A DNA stretch of 64,000 nucleotides from NCBI GenBank assembly GCA_035578155.1, contig JAPWDM010000011.1, forward strand, positions 22,172,375 to 22,236,374, in the 5' to 3' direction. Of this stretch, positions 32,893 to 44,299 are shown one piece after another; position 1 is the first letter of the stretch, and every line of letters begins with the position of its first letter. Made by a program: the position numbers and the translations under genes. The DNA is from Brachynemurus nebulosus (lineage: Eukaryota; Arthropoda; Insecta; Neuroptera; Myrmeleontidae). The notes under the pieces were generated by a model that did not search any database, was not told the DNA's origin, and saw nothing but the letters and a program-made list of their open reading frames with translations.

Positions 32893-33598
32893 AAACTGTT
32901 TGTAGTGGTTTAGGCTTGATGTTTGCTTCTGTGTGAGTATTTACACACACAATTACAAAACACGTATTATCGGACAGAGCAACGTGCAGGTCAAGTAACA
33001 ATGGTCTTACAATACATAACAATCGTAGTGGATTCGATGACCGACACCGACTGACTAAATGCCTTAAGCTGTGACAGACCAACAAATGACTCCAAGCGAA
33101 CTAAACTTTTTTGATATTAGTTTGCTTCTAGTGTTCTATAGTGTAAACATTGCACACAATAATGCTAATTTAGATGTGTCGCGTTATTTTGATGTCTCGT
33201 GTATCCGTAGCTTTATGTACATATGTTGTAGGTACCTATCATGTATTATATACTGTGTGATACAAGGGGACAAACTAGATTGGCTTTGCCTCTGTTCCAC
33301 TTGTAATGAGTTTGTGACGTAGTCTGTTTGTGTACATACACACTGTTTGCAGTGTATTAGTTTGGTTTTTTGTAGTAGTATGTGTATACACGCATACAAT
33401 CACATCACACGTATTACCAGAGAGAGCTGTTCAACGTGCTCAACTAACAATGGGTATATTGTTAATATAATGGTGTGTTGACTCGACGACGACTACTGAC
33501 GGACTAATGCCTTAAGCTGTGACTGGCTTACAAATGACTCCAAGCGAATTTCACTTTTTTTATGTTAGTTGGCTTCTAGTGTTCTATGGTGTGACACT
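32893..33598 (+). repeat. Local tandem duplication, period about 448 bp
   Basis: 32893-33152 and 33341-33598 are diverged direct copies: CTGTTTG..GTG..TTAG, ACACGTATTA.C.GA.AGAG, AATGCCTTAAGCTGTGAC, ACAAATGACTCCAAGCGAA and GCTTCTAGTGTTCTAT.GTGT occur in the same order. The intervening 33153-33340 appears only once. Small frames of 69-83 codons here are not conserved between copies. Confidence 0.75.
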
Positions 33599-33599
33599 T

Positions 33600-34400
33600 T
33601 CAAAATAGAGTATACTCACTATATATATAGGTAGCATGTGTAAATTACGTATGTATATTTTGAGTAAAATTCAAAACGTCAAATGTCAAAAACTAATATA
33701 TTTAAATAGCAAAATTAATCCCAATTAAATTGAATTTGAATGAATTTAAAAAATATTGTTAAAGTTTGCATTTTTTTGATAGTAATTTACTGTTAATATG
33801 TAGGTAATATTAAAATCATTTAGGTAATTTAATATGTAGGTAATATTAAAATCATTTAAATATCCATAAACGACACAGTAATAATCATGTACCTAATAGT
33901 ATAGGCGTCAATTATATTTTTTTTATTTATACCTTACTGCTAACAAGAAAGATAAAAAAAAATTAGCAATTAAGAAAAAAATCTAATTAATTTCTAATTC
34001 TATACGTTCGATTAATTATTAAACAATTAGCAGTTAGGTCCAAAATTAATGTCTTAAATTTTTTATTTTTGTAATTAAGAAAAATATCCCCTTTACTCCA
34101 AAAAGTTGGGGAGCTGAGTTCAGCAAACAGAAATGCAAGTTGGCCACACATTAGAATAGTATTTTTGTGAAACGATAAGGGTTACTCAGAGGTTATGACC
34201 TCTGAGTAGCCCTAAAAATCACAATTTTACAAGTTATGTATCACAATACCTCTTTAAAAATATTATGTAATTTATTTGAATTGTATCCAAATTTTATTAC
34301 TGTTTTGAAAGTTATATTTACTGTATCAATTAAACTATTACCATTATACGTGCTATTTAAAAAGATCTTCCTTAAGACTGAAGATAAAATATTACGTCGA
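33600..34400. repeat. AT-rich DNA with small repeats
   Basis: 33797-33860 holds a direct duplication of ATATGTAGGTAATATTAAAA plus TCATTTA. 34178-34213 is a hairpin (AGGGTTACTCAGAGGT / ACCTCTGAGTAGCCCT). The word GGGCTACTCAG also occurs at 28163. Nothing else was seen. Confidence 0.6.
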
Positions 34401-34414
34401 CCCTACCGTTGATA

Positions 34415-34775
34415 ATGATCATAGCAGTTCTATACCAAAAATAACAAGGTTATAGCGGTTCTGTACTAAAAGTAGTAAGATCACAGCGGTTTTATACAAA
34501 AAGTAGTAACCTCACAACGGTTTCTACTAAAAGTATTGAGGTCACAGCAGTTTTATATTATCAAAAGTAGTAAGGTCACAGCAGTTCTATAGCAATAGTA
34601 GTAAGGTCACAGCAGTTCTACACCAAAAGTAGTAAGGTTACAGGGGTTCTGTACCAAAAGTAGTAATATCACAGCGGTTAGGTATGAAAAGTAGTAAAGT
34701 TACAGCGGTTCTATATCAAAATAAAGTTACAGCGGTTCTATAATATAAAAAGTGAGGTCATAGTAGTTTTATACT
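34415..34775 (+). repeat. 31 bp minisatellite, about 12 units
   Basis: The unit is approximately AAAAGTAGTAAGGTCACAGC then GGTTCTATACC. Successive CAGCGG-type anchors fall near 34453, 34484, 34515, 34545, 34578, 34610, 34641, 34672, 34703 and 34730, mostly 30-33 bp apart. An inverted short array of the same unit is at 59667-59760. Confidence 0.85.
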
Positions 34776-34789
34776 AAAAATTCGGGATT

Positions 34790-35738
34790 ATAACTCGAGG
34801 ATGGGCAGTCATAGAAAAATTATAAGAAAATCTTTGCGATTCTTTTATAACTTTATCGTATGACGATAGAGTTTATACTTAATTAAATATTTATTGCGTA
34901 ATTTGTTTATTTTTTTACCTAAAATTTAACATTATCACTCAAATGCTCAATTACTGCAGACATAGCTTATTAGACATACTTAGAATTCACAAATTATTGC
35001 TTTTCTAGATGATACAATGACATAATATTATCGTCAGCATTCCCATCATAATTTGAATGTTAAGTGTTAATGAATGGATAATCATGTTGTTGGTTTGGAA
35101 AACCAGCATAATTTGTTTGAGTGCTGACTGTTAACAAACGGATGAAATTTGGTTCATTTCTTTGATAGTTGTTTATATTTAATTCCTTGTGTCATTTGAT
35201 TTTATGCAGTATAACGCATTATAATGCCTGAGTATTTGTAAATGGAAATTATATAGTTTCCTTCTGCCATTTTTTGCCTTCATTGAAGATAATTAAAATA
35301 GTTAATCAGTGTAGACATGCCATTAATTTAATTGACATTGTGATGCAGATACATTTATCGTTTACAAAAGCCACAATTACGTCTAAAGTTTTACAGTGAT
35401 CGCTTTGGTTGCTGTTTCAAAAACCACAAACAAACGTTCATGGCTAGAAAATATCTGTTTAAGTTAAATTGTTGCAGTTAACAGAAATTTTTTACCGATT
35501 TAAAATTAGGTTAGGTAGAATAAATTGTTCTTAAGACACTTTCTAGATTTTTACGGTAATCAATGCTGAGACTTTAATTATAGTCAGTACATTTTGAACA
35601 AAACGACATTTAAATGAAAATTTTTTCAGTTACTGAACCACGAGGGTTTTGGCTATTATAATGTAGAAATACGCGAGAATCGAATTGCTAAATATATACG
35701 ATTTTTGAATTTTAGAATTTCGACTGATTACTCTATAC
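34790..35738. other. AT-rich DNA, nothing recognised
   Basis: No paired ends or coding frames were seen. Words such as gttgtttcaaaaaccac are not repeated elsewhere. Confidence 0.35.
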
Positions 35739-35992
35739 GTAGGGGAGACTGGAGCTAAATGGTAAATTTTTAACAAATATTTTTTTTTTTGAGGCACTAA
35801 ATCGTCAAACGTATGTATATGAACACAATTGTCTTGTAGAGAAATTAATCCTCAACAACTTTCATGATGAAGTTTGTGATGTTTCGACGAAAAATACATG
35901 TTTTTTCTTTTTTTCTGAACTTAAATTTTTTTTACTATTTAGCCCCATGTAGGGCTAAATGTTAATTGGGTGAAACTGAGTATTTCAACATA

Positions 35993-37285
35993 GGGTAATT
36001 CCAGGAGACTTGGGCCAATAGGTGAGATGGTCCACTTCACATAATTCAAAAACTAATCAACAGGTAACAGAATTGTTTATATTGCTTTTACATAACGTGA
36101 AGAGTGATACGAGGATTTAAAATATTCTACAATTTTTAATGTTTTTTTGAAAGATATAGGTAATTAATTATTTTTGTGGTGCTCATAATTTTAAGACTAA
36201 TTAGTGTACTTGACGGTGAAAACAAGAAAAGTAAGTCTTATTTGTTTTTTATCAGTTATTTATTAAATTGAGTAGCAATAAAATGTATTTAACCTAAAAA
36301 TATTAAATTACGTTCATTGTACATGAAATTACAAACAGGTCCAGCTCACCTCACAATTGAGGACAGTTAAGCTAATTTCAAAGAGGATAGTTGGGCTTAA
36401 ATTTTTACATATTTTACTTCTGTCAGTCATACCAACGGTATACCAAAAAACAAAAAACGGACAAACTCTAAGAGATACATGGACTACCCAAAATCGAGAA
36501 AATTCTTTTAAAAGCATGTGAGAAATGACAAATGAGAGTAAATCAAGCTGCGGAATAACATACCTAGAATTATATTAAAACGACGATTAAAGAATAATAA
36601 CCTTAAAAAAGTTGCTCGCCTTGAGCCAGATTCAAATTTAGGTGAAAATGGAGAAAGAAAATGAGCTTTCCATATTAAGAAGCTTCAGAAACATGGTTTT
36701 GCTCCTACAAAAAATAAAGTAAGAATGATGGGATATAATATAGCTGATGAAATCAGGAGACAAAAAAGGCAAAGTCATGAGAAAACAAAAAAATATTAAA
36801 GTTACGAAAAACTACTTCATCATTGTCTGTGGAATCGGGAAATTCAATATTTAACAAAATTTTTAGTGACGATATTTCTAAAGCTATTAAAATTATGAAA
36901 ATGAATGTGTTAATTTCAAAGAATATTATCGCAAAATAAAACGGAAAGGTAATTGGATAAAATGTATAATTTGTGGACGTTGGCTACATGTAATACGTCA
37001 CAAAAAAGAAATAACAAGGAATAAAACAAAATAATTTATACTGGTCTATCTGACCTCTCAAAAAGGTTCAACTCAACAAAGTGAAGGAGAGTTGTACTTT
37101 TCATACTATTGAATTTGCCTTTTATTTATGATTTCTCTAGTTTATAACTTGAAGATTACTGTACGTTATATCGAAGCTAAAGGTCTAATGTAATGTTTAA
37201 TTGAATGAAATTTATTTTGTGTTTTCAAATAAGAAGATAATATTTACTTTTCTAAAAGTGTGGTCCAACTCTCCTAGAATTACCC
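35993..37285 (+). mobile_element. TA-flanked pogo-like element nested in the previous one (4)
   Basis: Ends GGGTAATTCCAGGAGACTTG and, inverted from the right, GGGTAATTCTAGGAGAGTTG, then GRCCA, with TA outside both. 1,293 bp. It carries a decayed transposase with pogo/Tigger features in the plus orientation (36540-37040). Since it interrupts the subterminal region of element 3, it is younger than that element. Confidence 0.85.
36540..37040 (+). pseudogene. Pogo/Tigger-type transposase remnant
   Basis: Several frames give LKRRLKNNNLKKVARLEPDS, HIKKLQKHGFAPTKNKVRMM, GYNIADEIRRQ, and near the end FKEYYRKIKRKGNWIKCIIC followed by GRWLHV. The block H-xx-KLQ-xx-GFAPT-xxx-VR-x-M-x-Y-x-A is typical of the CENP-B-type helix-turn-helix region of pogo-like transposases, and W-xx-C-xx-C-xx-W-x-H is a C-terminal zinc-binding motif seen in insect members. 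The DDE catalytic core between them is missing (about 36790-36890 is out of frame) and there are many stops. Known of the family: cut-and-paste at TA. Seen here: only the ends of the protein. Confidence 0.6.
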
Positions 37286-38533
37286 TATTTCTAGCCTACT
37301 GAAACCACTTTTTGAGTTGTATAACAAAGTAAGTAAGTAAAAGGATATGAAAACGATGAATGCTGTAAAGAAAAACGCCCATTTATTAAAAAGTATAACT
37401 TTTACAACAAGGAAAATGAAAAATTATCAGTTTGACTTATTTTTTCTGGAAATAAAAGCTATTAAAAATTTTAGAGAATTTTATAATACAGCAGATAACG
37501 AATATGTAGAAATTTAGATACTTAAATTTTAAAAATATCGTTATTTTCGATATCGATAATTTTCGATAACGAAAAATAGGTTTTGACAGTCCAAATATGT
37601 TCGGAACAGCCATAACTTTTAAACGTTTTAGCCTTCAAAAATTTCGTTATTTTTGAGCTAAGGTGCACCGTTTACGAGATACTTACGATCAAAAGTTAAC
37701 GTTTACGAAAGGTATCGAAAATTAATTTTTTGAAAATATTCTATTGCTGACCAGATTAGTAGAACATTGGAGTATAAATTAAGCCATTATAATCAATTTA
37801 TGATAAATAACTCGGTGTCGATATTTTTCGATAACGAAAAGTAGGTTTTAACAGTTGCGATATGTTTAGAGTACCTACAACTTGCTTCGCTTAAGCCGAT
37901 AATCCGATAAATGAGAAGAGAAAATAGAAGAAAATAAAAAAAAAAACCATTTAACATTTAGCCCCACCAATGTTTTAACACTTAGCCCCAAGGTACTTTT
38001 TGAACTTTGTCAACGATCACACAAATAATGACGATAAATATATAAAAACTTTTTAAAGATTCGTATTTACAATACATAAATGAACTAACATAGGTAGGTA
38101 CTTACCTTGATGAGGATATGTCTGAAAAAACTCCGTTTCAGATGAAAAGTATGGCAGCAAAGAAAATTACTTCGACATTATCGAAACACATTTAAGGTTA
38201 TGTACACCATAAGGCTCAGATGAATTTCACATTACTAACGTCTAACGTCGTTTGCTTTCTAGCCAAGAAAACCATCTCAAGGTTAAAATTTCAGCTTTGT
38301 AACTGTTGACATTCAAAAGATAATGCAGAAATATGATTTTGACAATTTACCATTTAGCCCCAGTCTCCCCTATATAAAACTAATATTAGTGCACTTTCTC
38401 ACCAGCCACGCTTTTTTTAACCCACGCTTATTTGATAGATCCTAATAGAAAAAACAAAACTGCTATTCATTTGATTTGTTTACTTTTATAATAATTACTG
38501 TACATTTGAACTGAAATTGTTTGGAAATTATGC

Positions 38534-38639
<106 letters not shown>

Positions 38640-39062
38640 TTTGTAAATTAAAAAGCAAAATAGAAAGGTGAAAAAGGGTGTTAAAGTTTATTAAAATTAG
38701 AAATTTATATTCACGGAATATCTATTAAATAAAAACTATTTAAAATGTACGTTGAAGGAAAATAGTAAAAGACATATTTTTCGTTTCATTTTTAAATTAG
38801 GTGCCCTCTGTTCTTACATATGTAATAGATATATACGCGTTATTTGTTCTATCAATTTCTGGTACATCAAATATGATCCTTATTGATTCATTGATACATG
38901 TTGACATTTAAATTAAATTATATTTGTTACCCTATTAACATTATAATTGGTTTTAAATTAATAATAGTTGTCAACAAAACTCAACTTTTATAATATTAAA
39001 TTTAATTTCAATATAATAAATAGAAGGGTTATTCGTGTCACACGCGTCGTCGGTTAGATAGG

Positions 39063-39266
39063 TAGAGGTCAAAGCAACTAAAAATGGTTTGACGTCATTA
39101 ACAAATGTAGCAAAATTAGACGTAGAACTAACTATAAGATACTATAGTTAGGTACTTTACTGTGAAAATAACAAAAATAGGCAAAGGAAGAGAAAACTAG
39201 GTACGCTTTGCTTCATTTGTAGTAATTGTTCGATGACGTCGGACCATTTTTAATTGACTTAGTCTA
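39063..39266. mobile_element. MITE family M, copy 1
   Basis: TAGAGGTCAAAGCAACTAAA at the left pairs with the inverted right end TAGACTAAGTCAATTAAAAA, then ATGGTCCGACGTCAT on both sides. The inner GACGTCAT / ATGACGTC and CAAATGTAGCAAA / TTTGCTTCATTTG pairs continue the hairpin. A second copy is at 62996-63195. Confidence 0.75.
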
Positions 39267-39289
39267 TATTTGTGTGTATATCGACTTAC

Positions 39290-39359
39290 CAGGTTTTGCA
39301 CTTTAACCATCGGTATATCCGAAATAGACATACGCCTTCTTAGTTTGATAACAAGTAAA
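39290..39359 (-). CDS. Weak candidate exon (minus strand)
   Basis: On the minus strand a 70 bp segment lies between an acceptor (AATTTTACAG) and a strong donor (CTG|GTAAGTCG). One frame is open through it: LLVIKLRRRMSISDIPMVKV then QNL. The other two frames have stops. No homologue is recognised and no partner exon is found nearby, so chance is quite possible. Confidence 0.2.
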
Positions 39360-39369
39360 CTGTAAAATT

Positions 39370-41170
39370 GATATGCATGTAGGTTAATTGTGTTTTATGA
39401 ACCACTAGTTTTAAGCCACTATCTAAATTTTCGATTTATATTTAGTTAGCATTTGTTAATTGTTTGATTAAATTTTCATTCATTCATTCAAAAAGATGCG
39501 TAAGAATGGGTTTCACTTTATATATAATATTAGCCTGCTTCAAAAAATCAAATAGTTGTGTATTTTAATATACTGATAAATTAATTTTTTGTTGCTTTAA
39601 AATGATCGCACGGGTTAGAAGTAGCAGTAACTGATAATTTTCGATTATAATTGAGATAGTATTTTACATTTTTACAGTTTAAAACAAAATCTTTTGCCTT
39701 ATGTTCCGTGCTCGAGTTGTAACCAATTTAGTTAAATGGAATGCGTTTCATCATAATTCCACATGGCTGTTAACGTGTTAAAATGTATGAGTTACCCTTT
39801 GTTGTTATAATCCCTAACATTTGTAAATATTTACACAATGATAATGATTATTGCTTCAGAAAATAATATAATATTATGTTATTTTCTATTTTATTTCGAA
39901 TTTTAAAATTTGTTTCCACATGAATTTCAACTTAGGGCCGATAAAATCTTTAGAATTATAATTTATGAAAATTAGATGCGGAAGTATCGACCGAATTTAT
40001 TACCACCCTTACCAGTTTAGTATGCGTACTACTTGAAATTTTTTATATTTCGATGGTAGATAATGAATAAGTTAAAATGTATTTTTGTTTTATTTCATTT
40101 TGATTTTCTATTTTAGATTTATAAATTTTATAAAAACGTTAAAAGTTTAATAATCGAGTTAGGTTCTGTACCTAAGGTACGTAGTGGTTAAGGTCGTATG
40201 TTAACAGTGTGATGTGTACATATTATTAAGATATTATATTCAGTTACGATTTTTGACGTCTCGTGGTAAATGCCTGGAAAATTTGAAATCAATACTACAA
40301 AGACTAGTGAAGTTAAAGCGTTACATCACTTTTATTTAACAGCTTTTTTTCTATTAACTTTTTTATTGGCTTAAAAGTTTAAATGATGTATTAATATCTC
40401 TAGAATGGTATTCAGAAGGAATTATGACTGTGGAAATATTTAAAATAGTTTTCAACGAATTTCGAGTGGTTGAAAATGTTCAAAAATATCGTCCCGCTGC
40501 CTTTAGAATTTTGGAGTCTCTCGGCTTATGTTAGGTGATAACTTTCTTTCATTACAGACACAGATGAACAGATTAGGCGTACCTATATATAAAAAAATGT
40601 GGTTTGAAAGTTGCAAGGAGCTGCATTTTATACTCTTTACTGACTAGTCGTCCATCGGCTTTACAAGAGCAAACAAGCATTAGGCGGTGGCTTTTGATAG
40701 TTAGATCGTGGTTACATCATTATTAGCAGATACATACATACAGTAGTTTATAGTACATACATATATATGTACCCGCACCCACCCCCCTTCGACAATCACA
40801 CATACTAACATCCACTATACTACACATACAAACACAAGCTCTAAATATGTGCATAACCATAGAAAGTGGAGAGGCTTCACTGCAACGTATGATGACGTAA
40901 AATTCTGGCGACAGTCGGCATGCTAGCTATCATATATAGTAGTTTGGGCCCTTGATTACAGATCAGTTATATTTCCATAAATAACTCACAGATGGCGTTA
41001 CTGATAGCTATAAACACAAATCGATAGACACGTTTTGAATTTTTACGTATATTTTTCTCGAAACTACGTTTTTTAAAACAGTGGGAAACATAACTTCAGT
41101 AATTTTCATTCGATTAACTTTACTATTATCAAAATTTTTTAAAAATTTTTGCCCAGTTATTAAAGACTTC
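39370..41170. other. AT-rich DNA, nothing recognised
   Basis: 40861-40950 is the inverted partner of 32798-32868. A C-rich patch is at 40770-40800. No coding was recognised. Confidence 0.35.
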
Positions 41171-41178
41171 GCTATATA

Positions 41179-41868
41179 CGAGGGCTGTTCAAAAAGTATC
41201 GGAATTTTGTTAGTCAACAGTGCATTTATTGAATTAGAGCTACAAAGCGCTAATCCCCTTCAAAGTAGTCTCCCTGGTGATGCACACACTTCTCCCAGCG
41301 CTTCTGCCACTGTTCAAAACGTTTCTGGAGGGCATCTTTTGGAATGCTGTTAAGCTCTGCCGTCGTATTCTGTTTAATGTCTTCTCTTTCTTGAAATTGA
41401 GTTTGTTGCAGTCATTTTCAGCTTAGGAAATAGCCAGAAGTCGCAGGGAGCCACGTCGGGGGAGTACGGAGCTTGGCGAACCAGATAAGTGTTGTTTTTA
41501 GCGAGAAAACTCTGAATTAGATGTGCAGAGTGGGCAGGTGCATTGTTGTGATGGAGCTGCCAAGTTTTTGTTGCCCATAGATTCGGTCGTTTGCGCCGCA
41601 CAGCATCACGTAGGCAGCATCATGAAGAACCTCAAGATAGTATTCCTTTGTGATGGTTTGGATTTTATAACTTGATAAAAACCGCCAAGCACAACAGAGA
41701 GGTCTACACTACTAGACTGACTGCCGGCGACTGAAGCTTTGTCATGACACGAAACAGTGCATGTGCGCGCATGACAGTCCCCTCCACATTCCTACTAAAC
41801 TTGGCCACCAGCGCTTCATTCGTTTAAGCGGGAGGACAGAGGGTTCGATACTTTTTGAACAGCCCTCG
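41179..41868 (-). mobile_element. Second mariner, internally deleted
   Basis: Ends CGAGGGCTGTTCAAAAAGTA and its inverted partner TACTTTTTGAACAGCCCTCG, with TA outside both. 690 bp. It differs from the 17.5 kb mariner in end sequence and in protein, so it is a separate lineage. It carries only the C-terminal part of a transposase on the minus strand. Confidence 0.92.
41250..41690 (-). pseudogene. Mariner transposase C-terminal half, broken
   Basis: From about 41680 downwards the minus strand reads ITKEYYLEVL, then (41601 onward) RRKRPNLWATKTWQLHHNNA and PAHSAHLIQSFLAKNN, with YSPDVAPCDFWLFPKLK at 41420-41470. After a frameshift near 41375-41400 it ends AELNSIPKDALQKRFEQWQK, RWEKCVHHQGDYFEGD, stop at 41250. 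The second catalytic aspartate of HHDN is changed to asparagine (HHNN); the third (SPDVAPCD) is intact. The N-terminal DNA-binding and first catalytic regions are deleted. Not functional. Confidence 0.9.
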
Positions 41869-41869
41869 T

Positions 41870-42440
41870 ATATCTGAATTTTGTTTCGTTTTCCTTAATA
41901 GGGAAAAAAATTAGGTTCCATCGCGGAGAGAAGACTGTCAAGTCTACATGGAGGAGTTAAAAGAGGTCAAAATGGAACTACGTAGTCTCTGGACGCTCCG
42001 CTAGTTATTTTACCACAGTTTACTAAATTGTAATTTTCATTTAAATTATTTCACGCATATTTTTTGTGAACGTTGATGGCAAAACTATAAGTATTTAAAA
42101 AAAATATATATATTTTATAAATTACGAAGTTCTATTTCCTTTAGAAATTACACTAGTTTCCATACTAACCTACGCGTTTAGTCAGTAACTACATAAATGT
42201 TCCGTTTTTGTGTATGTGAATTTTTGTTGCTAAATACGTATAAGTTAGTAGTGATACATAACAACTTAACTCACAAGTTAAAACCGCCAGTTTGTTGTTT
42301 TGCAAGATACATTGTGTAAAGGTTAAAGTTCATTCTCTATAATATGAATATAGACGACGTAGAAGACGACGTAGTACCGGCTGCGTGACCGATATCTAAA
42401 AACAATATAAAGTGTGTATTGTATAGTAAACGTTTTGCCC
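41870..42440. other. AT-rich DNA, nothing firm
   Basis: A 15-codon frame, MNIDDVEDDVVPAA (about 42345-42389), has balanced, acidic composition unlike its surroundings but no supporting context. Confidence 0.3.
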
Positions 42441-42444
42441 ACAC

Positions 42445-43900
42445 TAGTGTTGGGTCGAAGTGATGATGATTTTACATATACACATGACTCCGCACGGTAA
42501 AATGGATTGCTCAGAGTGAGTGACTCTTTTAGGAGTCATGATTCTTCTTGATTTTTGATGTTCGTTACTTTCTAATAAGGGTGGCCATTTTCTGAAAAAC
42601 CGGTAAAACTAAAGGAAATAATTATTAAATTGGAATTAAAAAAAATATCTAAATTTTTTTTCCATGTCCATTGTAGTGATGTTTGATGATTAATCGATTA
42701 GCCGGTTTAATCGACTAATTTTGTTTACATTTAGTCGTATTTTAGTCGACTATTTTACCTTCGATTAAGTGATTAAAATGATTAATTTTTTTTTTTTTTA
42801 AATGACTAAAAACGACTAATTTAACAAGTTTCTGTATTATTTATTGGACTTTAAACAATGGAAACTAAAAAATCATCTATTTGTATGATTTTCCACTGTT
42901 ATGTGATCAGTATATTGTGATATTTGATATCTTTCTTTTTCTCAAAAGAAAAATATTAAAAGTTCCTAATCAAATTCAAAAGAAAACCTCGTCTTTCAAA
43001 GAGTTACATAGGTTACCTTATTCATGAATTCGACTAAAAATTCAGTCGATTAGTCGACTACTCTGTGATCGATATTTTCGACTATGGACTAATTTTATCT
43101 GAAAAACAATTTTAATCGATTGATCTGTTAACTACGGCTAACTGCTTCTCGGTCCGACATCACTAATTCATTGCATTGTATTTTCCTCTACAGTATAGAA
43201 AAACGTAGTCTTCGGAAATTTTGGGTGTTATCGCTAACGATTTAGTTGCACTTTCGTTGTACTGGAAATGAGGAAAAAATTTGAAATTTTATTGTATCAG
43301 AAAAATTTATTGTCTTCATATCTACAAGGTTGGCGTTAAAACCTTCCTAATTTTTATTTTTTCGATAATTCTGTTAGCATTTTTTTTTACAAAAAAAGTT
43401 TGATTACTGCTGAAAATTCGAACGTACGTCCTGATAAAATGACTAAAAATTTGGGTAATTGTTTAGTTATTTGGTGAAATAAAAAATCTCTAAAATTTGG
43501 GTTTCTTTACGATTTTGATGGTTTATGCTACTATTAAACTCGGTACTGGTGAATCGAATGCACTTCCGATGTTTTTGCAAAAAGGAAATTGAATTTTGAT
43601 GAAAATTGAATTAAAGGATCCCTAAGTTCAGGGAAAAACTTAAAGGAAAACTAGGAAAAGTCAGAAAAATTTGAACTTAAAAGAAAGGTTTTGTATAAAA
43701 TAGGTATCAGTCCATGAATCCATTGTTTATTTTACATTTTGACTAAAACTGAAACGTTTGTGAAATAGGCCTATACATTGTGACATAATATTATATGTAA
43801 TATATAATGTTAAGTTAGTGACTTTTTTGAAAGAGTTCCATAGTAAACTGCTCAATTGAAAGAGTCGGTGTCTTAGAGTAACTCGTGTTACTCAACACTA
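42445..43900. mobile_element. hAT-type element, host of a second hAT-type element
   Basis: TAGTGTTGGGT at the left pairs with ACTCAACACTA at the right. Subterminal GAGTGACTC-type words occur on both sides (GAGTGAGTGACTCTTTTAGG; GAAAGAGTCGGTGTCTTAGA). Flanks GCCCAC / ACCCAC are similar but no clean 8 bp duplication is established. Interior noncoding, interrupted by 42674-43165. Confidence 0.6.
42674..43165. mobile_element. Nested hAT-type MITE with repeated AGTCGACT words
   Basis: The left end TAGTGATGTTTGATG and the inverted right end TAGTGATGTCGGACC share the first nine bases. The flanks GTCCATTG and ATTCATTG agree at 6 of 8 positions, suggesting a decayed hAT 8 bp duplication. The interior is dense in words such as TTAGTCGACTA, ATTAATCGATTA and CGACTAA (ten or more), which fits clustered subterminal transposase sites. 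Confidence 0.65.
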
Positions 43901-43904
43901 CTAC

Positions 43905-44160
43905 CCACTACATTGTATATATTATGTAGGTAAACTCTCATTGTGTTATTATTGTAAGGCGTTCGCCCCGTCATGTCTCAAGTATTCACAAATTGTTTTA
44001 AATACATTTTCCGTCATGTTAAATACATAAAAACTGTTTATTGAAAAATTAATTGTTTTAAAACATCACAAATTTTACTAATAAGAGAAAACAGAGTGTC
44101 ATGTTTCTTTCTTTTTTTTGATGTCGCGAGACTAAAATTTCATTAACAAGCAATACGATA
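43905..44160. other. AT-rich DNA, nothing recognised
   Basis: No features were seen between the two hAT-type elements. Confidence 0.35.
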
Positions 44161-44168
44161 TACTGATG

Positions 44169-44292
44169 CAGTGGCGTAATTATAGACTGGCGCGATCTTG
44201 AGACAACCGTCTCCTCTTCCCCGCACTCGAATCATCCTATTTCGGAGCAGAAGCTAGTACTCCACTTGTTCCATTGTGTAGTGACGCCACTG
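44169..44292. mobile_element. 124 bp hAT MITE with exact 8 bp target duplication
   Basis: The ends CAGTGGCGT and ACGCCACTG are inverted partners, and TACTGATG stands immediately outside both (44161-44168 and 44293-44300). CAGTGGCGT is a common hAT terminus. The exact duplication indicates a recent insertion. Interior GC-richer than the neighbourhood and noncoding. Confidence 0.92.
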
Positions 44293-44299
44293 TACTGAT

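Larger units (their letters stand above)
35742..38370. mobile_element. TA-flanked TIR element, GGGGAG-end group (3)
   Basis: Ends GGGGAGACTGGAGCTAAATG and, inverted from the right, GGGGAGACTGGGGCTAAATG, then GTAAAT, with TA outside both. Subterminal copies of GGGCTAAATGTTAA occur near 35952 and, inverted, near 37955-37990. Total 2,629 bp, of which 35993-37285 is a later insertion, leaving about 1.34 kb. A diverged direct duplication (TTTTCGATAACGAAAA.TAGG) is at about 37560 and 37824. A minus-strand splice donor (CAAG|GTAAGTAC at about 38103) is preceded by a short open stretch, but no transposase was recognised. Confidence 0.85.
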
